Translations under genes and position numbers: made by a program
DNA from: a virus
Direction: 5' to 3' (one strand)
DNA length: 43,658 bases
Virus record (IMG/VR): IMGVR_UViG_3300020056_001541
Location: 1-43,658 of that record
Shown here: positions 39,467 through 43,658 of the stretch, piece after piece
Position numbering within the stretch: position 1 is the first letter of the stretch
How the letters are laid out: each line of letters begins with the position of its first letter
The notes under the pieces: model-generated
Told to the model about the DNA's origin: nothing
Seen by the model: the letters and a program-made list of their open reading frames with translations, nothing else
Database searches by the model: none

Positions 39467-39897
39467 AGTTTTTTATCACAGGAACACGCCGAGGTTTAGG
39501 AAAAGCACTACAAGAAAAATATGGCAATTGCAATAGTTTAGAAGATTGTGACATCTTTATAAATTGTAAACATGACGGATTTAACCAGGTTTATATGCTT
39601 TATGAAGCTGCAAATCTAAATAAACGTATAATTAACATAAGTTCAAATTCGGGTGATGGTATCAAATATAAGCCGCATGTATATGCAGTAGAAAAAAATG
39701 CTATTGACAAAGCAAACGAACAGTTGTATTATCAAGGAGTATATACAACCAGTGTAAGATTTGGATGGTTTGACAGCGAACGTGTTGCAGATGTTGAAGA
39801 TAAAAAAATGAGTATAGAATACTGTGTTGAAGTTATTGATTGGATTTTAAAACAGCCACACAAAGTGAAAGAAATTACAGTGACCCCAAATGATTGA
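39463..39897 (+). CDS. Short-chain dehydrogenase/reductase-like protein
   Basis: This 144-residue protein starts at GTG 39463, overlapping the previous stop. The N-terminus KFFITGTRRGLGKAL is the TGxxxGxG NAD(P) motif. IINISSNSGDG is the catalytic Ser strand, and YAVEKNAIDKANEQL supplies YxxxK. Thus Ser, Tyr and Lys are all present although the domain is much shorter than a usual SDR (~250). The loop after strand 2 is trimmed. It starts the sugar-metabolism stretch up to 42647, so a nucleotide-sugar oxidoreductase or epimerase role is plausible. The substrate is unknown. Confidence 0.65.
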   Translation: MKFFITGTRRGLGKALQEKYGNCNSLEDCDIFINCKHDGFNQVYMLYEAANLNKRIINISSNSGDGIKYKPHVYAVEKNAIDKANEQLYYQGVYTTSVRFGWFDSERVADVEDKKMSIEYCVEVIDWILKQPHKVKEITVTPND

Positions 39898-40537
39898 TGT
39901 AACATTACATAAAAATTTTTTACCACGTAGTGTAATAGATAATTTATACACGTTTTTTGAAGAAAATAAAGACTTGCATGAGTTAAGCAACCATATGGTA
40001 AAAATTAAATCGCCTTGGAGTCATTGTAAAAATTTATTAGAACCATATTTAGAAAAAATTATAAACACAGAAAAGAACTTAGGCGATAACTTTTACAAAC
40101 ATAAATATCCATATTTTCCGCATGTAGATGCAGGTAATAATATCTTCTCAGTAAATGTTTTAATTCCTATAAAAACAGGCAATAGTGAACTGCAAAAATT
40201 TATTATTTTTGATCAATACAAAGCAGATTTTGTGCCTGCGACATGGACTGGTAATTTTAATTTTGAAGCAGACTTTGAATATAATAAGATGTCAGGATTT
40301 CCATCAAAGGATAAAACTGTCAAAAATCTAACAAATAAAGAAATTGATAATGTATTTTACGAAATGTATTTAAAAGACGACAGAATGCGAGATAAAGAAT
40401 TGTTTTTTGGACTAAGCGGCACTGCTTATAATTTTTTGCCAGGCAATGTTCTTGTATTTCCTAGTAATCGAATACATGCAACCGGAACAATGATGAGTGA
40501 TTGGAAAATAGGATTAAGTTTGAGGTTTGAAATATGA
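39890..40537 (+). CDS. 2-oxoglutarate/Fe(II)-dependent oxygenase-like protein
   Basis: This 215-residue protein with a double-stranded beta-helix pattern has PHVDAGNNIFSVNVLIPI, giving HxD iron ligands with a following strand. Near the C-terminus, NRIHATGTMMSDWKIGLSLR provides the distal His and the Arg for 2-oxoglutarate. These enzymes hydroxylate proteins, nucleic acids or small molecules and are abundant in T4-like marine phages. It overlaps the SDR-like gene by eight bases and is followed by the cytidylyltransferase with ATGA. Its target may be a glycan or lipid in this module, but that is inference. Confidence 0.65.
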   Translation: MIDVTLHKNFLPRSVIDNLYTFFEENKDLHELSNHMVKIKSPWSHCKNLLEPYLEKIINTEKNLGDNFYKHKYPYFPHVDAGNNIFSVNVLIPIKTGNSELQKFIIFDQYKADFVPATWTGNFNFEADFEYNKMSGFPSKDKTVKNLTNKEIDNVFYEMYLKDDRMRDKELFFGLSGTAYNFLPGNVLVFPSNRIHATGTMMSDWKIGLSLRFEI

Positions 40538-40941
40538 AAGTAGGATTTACTTGTTCGACATTTGATTTACTACATGCAGGTCATGTGCAAATGCTCCGCG
40601 AAGCAAAAGAACAATGCGATTATCTTATTTGTGCATTGCAAATGGATCCAAGTGTCGACAGAAAAGAAAAGAATGCTCCTGTGCAAACTATTGTAGAGCG
40701 TTATACACAGCTAAAAGGTGTAAAGTATGTGGATGAAATCATTCCGTATGGCACCGAAAAAGACCTAGAAGATATCTTGACAATGTATCATATCAATGTT
40801 AGAATACTAGGAGAAGAATACAGAGACAAAGACTTTACTGGCAAGGATATTTGCCGTAAACGTGAAATAGATCTGTATTTTAACAAACGTGATCATCGCT
40901 TTAGCACAAGTGATCTACGAAGAAGAGTATGTGAGGAATAG
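40534..40941 (+). CDS. Cytidylyltransferase-like nucleotidyltransferase (TagD/glycerol-3-P type)
   Basis: This 135-residue protein of the HxGH superfamily begins KVGFTCSTFDLLHAGHVQML, with the catalytic HAGH. It also shows VERYTQLKGVKYVDEIIPYG and the C-terminal STSDLRRR, comparable to the family's 'R.eg.STt..i..ri' nucleotide site. Members transfer CMP or AMP to phosphate-containing precursors such as glycerol-3-P, phosphocholine or heptose-P. The length matches B. subtilis TagD (129). It starts by ATGA overlap with the oxygenase. With the neighbouring phosphomannomutase-like and UDP-glucose dehydrogenase genes it suggests glycan modification. Confidence 0.82.
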   Translation: MKVGFTCSTFDLLHAGHVQMLREAKEQCDYLICALQMDPSVDRKEKNAPVQTIVERYTQLKGVKYVDEIIPYGTEKDLEDILTMYHINVRILGEEYRDKDFTGKDICRKREIDLYFNKRDHRFSTSDLRRRVCEE

Positions 40942-40943
40942 AC

Positions 40944-41189
40944 ATGACTTTTGAATGGAATAAAATATACAAATGGGAAGAAGCCTTCGAACGTGAAATT
41001 GTAGAGTCTGTTGTCGAATATGTTTGTAGATATTATGACGTAGAAGACTTTGACGAATTAACTGCAAACCAAATAGACGAAATTATGGAGTTTATGGAAG
41101 GACTAAACGAATACAGTGTTCTACAAGTAGGATTTAGACATTTAATAAATTACTGGGAAGATGCATCTTATGAAATCGAAGACGAGTAA
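40944..41189 (+). CDS. Small acidic protein, unknown function
   Basis: This 81-residue strongly acidic helical protein (EEAFEREIVESVVEYVCRYY, then DFDELTANQIDEIMEFMEGL and FRHLINYWEDASYEIEDE) has one Cys. It has no known motif. It starts two bases after the cytidylyltransferase stop and overlaps the next gene by about 20 bases. I have seen similar small acidic proteins in marine T4-like phages but cannot assign a function. Confidence 0.55.
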   Translation: MTFEWNKIYKWEEAFEREIVESVVEYVCRYYDVEDFDELTANQIDEIMEFMEGLNEYSVLQVGFRHLINYWEDASYEIEDE

Positions 41190-41895
41190 ATTTATATTTG
41201 ATGTTGATGGAACATTAACTCCAAGTAGACAAAAAATAGATCCTCAATTTGCAGAATACTTTCAATCTTTTGTGCATAGTAATAAAGTGTGGCTGGTTAC
41301 AGGTAGTGATTATGCAAAAACTGTAGAACAACTTGGAGGAAAAATTTGCGAGTCAGTTGTAACTGTGTATAATTGTAGTGGAAACGATGTGTATTTCAAA
41401 GGCAAACGTGTAAATTCAAAACCATTCAACGCTCCTAAAGAGTTATACAAATTTATGGAAAGTTGGTTACAAACAAGTAGTTTTCCTTTGCGCACCGGAA
41501 ATCATATTGAAGAACGTATGGGCACTATTAATTTCTCAATTGTTGGTAGAAATGCTACAATAGGTGAACGGCAGTTATACATAAAGCACGATATCCAAAA
41601 TAGAGAGCGTGAAAGCATAGCATTTCAAATCAATTTAGACTTTCCCAATATAACTGCTACTGTAGGAGGGGAAACAGGCATTGACATTTATCGCAAAGGA
41701 GGCGACAAAAGTCAGATCCTTGAAGATTTTAGTGGTATTGATGACATATACTTTTTTGGAGATAAAATCGAATTAGGCGGCAACGACTATCCTCTTGCAA
41801 ATAAATTAAACAATAAGCGTTGTTTTAATGTTAAAAACTGGAGAGACACTTGGGAAAGGTTGTCTTACTTTCAGGAGGCAAAAATAGCATCATGA
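41170..41895 (+). CDS. HAD-family phosphomannomutase-like phosphatase
   Basis: This 241-residue HAD class IIB protein starts at ATG 41170, nine bases after GGGAAG; ATG 41161 would leave no spacing. FDVDGTLTPSRQKID has the catalytic DxD pair. HIEERMGTINFSIVGRNA matches the R-x-G-x2-N-x-S-x2-G-R sugar-phosphate site of eukaryotic-type phosphomannomutases. GGDKSQIL and FFGDKIELGGNDY provide the C-terminal HAD motifs. It may interconvert mannose-6-P and mannose-1-P or dephosphorylate sugars. It ends in an ATGA overlap with the UDP-glucose dehydrogenase gene. Mutase versus phosphatase activity cannot be told. Confidence 0.75.
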   Translation: MKSKTSKFIFDVDGTLTPSRQKIDPQFAEYFQSFVHSNKVWLVTGSDYAKTVEQLGGKICESVVTVYNCSGNDVYFKGKRVNSKPFNAPKELYKFMESWLQTSSFPLRTGNHIEERMGTINFSIVGRNATIGERQLYIKHDIQNRERESIAFQINLDFPNITATVGGETGIDIYRKGGDKSQILEDFSGIDDIYFFGDKIELGGNDYPLANKLNNKRCFNVKNWRDTWERLSYFQEAKIAS

Positions 41896-42647
41896 TTATT
41901 GCAGGGTATGGCTTTGTAGGAAAAGCACACGAATTACTATTTAAAAATTTTCGTAGAGAAATTGTTATACATGATCCTGCAAAAGGCATGACAGCAGATT
42001 TTGAAAATACAAGTGCAGTAATTATCTGTGTTGCAACACCCCAAGCGGAAGACGGCAGTTGTGATATGAGTGCTGTATACGATGTAGTATCAAAGTGCAA
42101 AGCAGGCACACCTATTATGATAAAAAGCACTATAAGTTTAGAAGGATGGCAAAAACTTAGAACTGATTATCCTAAACATAAACTTTGCTTTTCTCCTGAA
42201 TTTTTACGTGCTACAAATTTTATGAATGACATACAAGATTTAGATCATATAATATTAAGTGGAGATACAGACTATTGGCGAGATCAATGCAGTTATAATT
42301 GGCCTAATATTAAATTAAGTATTGTATCGCCAAAAGAAGCTATTGCTATAAAATATTTTAGAAATGCGTTCTTAGCCACCAAAGTAAGTTTTTTCAATGA
42401 ATTATATGATTTTTGTAATGCAAATGAAATAAGTTTTCAAGGTGTAAGACTTGGCGTTGCAGCAGACAAACGCATAGGTGATAGTCATACTTATGTTTGG
42501 CCAGAAGATGGTGTAAGAGGCTGGGGCGGGTTTTGCTTTCCTAAAGATACTAGTGCATTATTAAAAATGGCAGCAGATAAAAATATTAATCTAAATACAC
42601 TTGAAGCAGCAGTTGAATACAACAAAACAATCACAAATAAGTCTTGA
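41892..42647 (+). CDS. Short UDP-glucose/nucleotide-sugar 6-dehydrogenase
   Basis: The protein has 251 residues from ATG 41892 (ATGA overlap; a TTG at 41850 lies inside the upstream gene). It has the Rossmann GYGFVG motif, 'VIICVATPQ', 'CFSPEFLRATN' and the central helix EAIAIKYFRNAFLATKVSFF with NE. The active-site Cys215 lies in GGFCFPKDT. The C-terminal UDP-binding domain of UGD (usual length ~390-440) is missing. The catalytic NAD and central domains are intact, so it may be a minimal enzyme, an inactive binder or a partner of a host protein. UDP-glucuronate or GDP-mannuronate are possible products. Confidence 0.75.
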   Translation: MIIAGYGFVGKAHELLFKNFRREIVIHDPAKGMTADFENTSAVIICVATPQAEDGSCDMSAVYDVVSKCKAGTPIMIKSTISLEGWQKLRTDYPKHKLCFSPEFLRATNFMNDIQDLDHIILSGDTDYWRDQCSYNWPNIKLSIVSPKEAIAIKYFRNAFLATKVSFFNELYDFCNANEISFQGVRLGVAADKRIGDSHTYVWPEDGVRGWGGFCFPKDTSALLKMAADKNINLNTLEAAVEYNKTITNKS

Positions 42648-42672
42648 CTTTACAGCAATAGTGCAGTATATT
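42644..42672 (+). promoter_or_regulatory. Sigma70-type promoter for the sliding clamp
   Basis: TTGACT (42644-42649) and TATATT (42667-42672) with a 17-base spacer lie just before the clamp gene. The -35 overlaps the upstream stop codon. GGAG at 42683-42686 precedes the ATG at 42693. Confidence 0.75.
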
Positions 42673-42692
42673 AAAACAAAATGGAGACAAAT

Positions 42693-43421
42693 ATGCAAGA
42701 CATTCTACAAGATATGGTAAGTCATACACACAAACTTGGCTTTATCACAACCCTCAAAGTAACGGCAGAAGCCGAAACTGGCATTGAAAGTATGGCAGAT
42801 GATCGAAGTGTAATTATGAATGCAACCACACATTCGCCAGTAGGTGAATTTACAGGTGTATTTGGTATGCCCGATTTAGGCAAACTTGCTTATCACTTGA
42901 ACAATCCAGAATACAAAGAGAATTCTAAAATCGAAGTTGTGCAAGACGAACGCAACGGAGAAGTTATGCCAACGCACATTCACTTTGAAAATGCAACAGG
43001 CGATTTTAAAAATGATTATCGCTTTATGAATAAAGCAATCATTGAAGAAAAATTGAAAAGCGTAACATTCAAAGGCAACAGTTGGAATGTAGAATTCCAG
43101 CCTAGCATGGCAGCAATTGCACGTATGAAACTTATGGCAGGTGCGCACAGTGAAGAAACTGTATTCCAAGTTAAAACAGAAGATGGCAACTTGAACTTCT
43201 ATTTTGGTGACGAAGCAACACATGCTGGTTCATTTACTTTTGAACACGGAGTTGAAGGAACACTAACCCACACTTGGGCATGGCCAGTTGCACAAACTAT
43301 TGCTATCTTGAACTTGGATGGTGATAAAACCATGAGCATCACAGATCAAGGCGCTATGAAAATTAGCGTAGATAGCGGTATGGCAAATTACGATTACATT
43401 CTACCGGCACAACAAAAATAA
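42693..43421 (+). CDS. 45: Sliding clamp gp45
   Basis: This 242-residue DNA polymerase processivity clamp is of the T4 gp45 type (228 in T4). It forms a trimeric ring, tethers gp43 and activates late promoters together with gp33 and gp55. N-terminal DILQDMVSHTHKLGFITTLK, the loop VFGMPDLGKLAYHLNNPEY and C-terminal ALTHTWAWPVAQTIAIL-like strands match gp45 homologues. ATG 42693 is chosen over 42681 because GGAG lies six bases upstream and falls within the alternative start's codons. It is driven by its own sigma70 promoter. The next gene starts inside its stop (TAATG). Confidence 0.88.
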   Translation: MQDILQDMVSHTHKLGFITTLKVTAEAETGIESMADDRSVIMNATTHSPVGEFTGVFGMPDLGKLAYHLNNPEYKENSKIEVVQDERNGEVMPTHIHFENATGDFKNDYRFMNKAIIEEKLKSVTFKGNSWNVEFQPSMAAIARMKLMAGAHSEETVFQVKTEDGNLNFYFGDEATHAGSFTFEHGVEGTLTHTWAWPVAQTIAILNLDGDKTMSITDQGAMKISVDSGMANYDYILPAQQK

Positions 43422-43658
43422 TGAAAACAAACCTTACTGAAACACAAAACGATTATGCTGTTTTCTTGCCCAGTATTAGTGGCTTTTATGCTACGTTTGT
43501 AGGCAAACAACGTTACAGCGAATATGTAGATTACAATCGTGTTCCAGCAGGTATTGGTGAAGTCGAAGGTCTTAATTTTTTGAATCCAGATAAAGGAGCG
43601 TTTCATTATAAGTGGGCGCTCTATTCTGCAGGACACGCAGAACTTGATACAAACAAAT
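43421..43658 (+). CDS. Conserved phage protein downstream of the clamp (3' partial)
   Basis: ATG 43421 overlaps the clamp stop (TAATG) and the frame stays open to the window end (79 residues). The visible part includes YAVFLPSISGFYATFVGKQR and LNFLNPDKGAFHYKWALYSA followed by GHAELD. The 'FL.P.KGAF.YKW.LYSAGHA' pattern is one I associate with a conserved gene beside gp45 in marine T4-like phages. No function is known. It is coupled in translation to the clamp. Confidence 0.65.
   Translation, partial: MKTNLTETQNDYAVFLPSISGFYATFVGKQRYSEYVDYNRVPAGIGEVEGLNFLNPDKGAFHYKWALYSAGHAELDTNK

Noticed and set aside
1-43658. tRNA genes, CRISPR arrays, insertion sequences and attachment sites
   Set aside because: Gaps are short and filled by promoters. 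I saw no cloverleaf, no spaced direct repeats and no transposase or integrase, though a weak tRNA could escape reading by eye.

Overview
The window is a contiguous piece of a T4-like (contractile-tailed, myovirus-type) marine phage genome. The diagnostic genes are a gp43-type family B DNA polymerase (36535-39216), a gp45 sliding clamp (42693-43421), a gp44 clamp-loader ATPase (12565-13479), a DsbA-like DNA-binding protein (35985-36251), a gp31/GroES-like co-chaperonin (9045-9449), PhoH, ThyA, MazG-like enzymes and long tail-fibre genes. The DNA is AT-rich by eye. Genes are packed with ATGA, TAATG and GTGA overlaps, and all but one (phoH) lie on the plus strand. Several host-like genes look alphaproteobacterial: a 7Fe ferredoxin of FdxA type, its Fpr-type reductase and a Bax-inhibitor-1 protein. 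A marine alphaproteobacterial host (SAR11/SAR116/Rhodobacter-like) is therefore my best guess. This is inference, not proof.

Layout. 1-7824: tail-fibre and other virion surface genes (LamG-like end, beta-rich fibre, a 1371-aa protein with Ig-like repeats). 7829-11120: small conserved myovirus genes, a DnaE fragment, GroES-like protein, MazG-like enzyme, Bax inhibitor-1 protein and nitroreductase. 11190-16776: an operon behind a strong sigma70-type promoter, holding an exonuclease, a second MazG-like protein, the clamp loader, a nucleosidase, ferredoxin, DHFR, thymidylate synthase and ferredoxin-NADP reductase. 16761-17480: phoH on the minus strand, with a hairpin at the convergent junction and a divergent promoter region upstream. 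17630-21624: two conserved proteins, a Cys-rich mini-protein and a lysis cassette (GH19 endolysin, small membrane proteins, overlapping Rz/Rz1-like spanins). 21644-25203: DnaJ, peptide deformylase and ClpA. 25184-35934: virion and inner-head-like genes. Many of these share an N-terminal tag resembling the T4 capsid-targeting peptide, and one tagged protein is a complete Cu/Zn superoxide dismutase. 35985-39466: DsbA and DNA polymerase. 39463-42647: a sugar/glycan module (SDR, 2OG-Fe(II) oxygenase, cytidylyltransferase, phosphomannomutase-like phosphatase, short UDP-glucose dehydrogenase). 42693-end: sliding clamp and a partial gene.

Regulation. Two promoter classes separate cleanly. T4-type late motifs (NATAAATA/CTAAATA) precede fibre, head, lysis and chaperone genes. 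Near-consensus sigma70 promoters precede the exonuclease/clamp-loader operon, dsbA/polymerase and the clamp. At 2307-2335 a hairpin covers a ribosome-binding site and has a late promoter in its loop, the arrangement known from T4 gene e and soc.

The most interesting candidate system is the run of short-tagged genes at 27160-35296. If the tag is a capsid-targeting peptide, the phage would carry an antioxidant enzyme (SOD) and a Cys-rich, possibly Fe-S protein inside the capsid and deliver them with the DNA.
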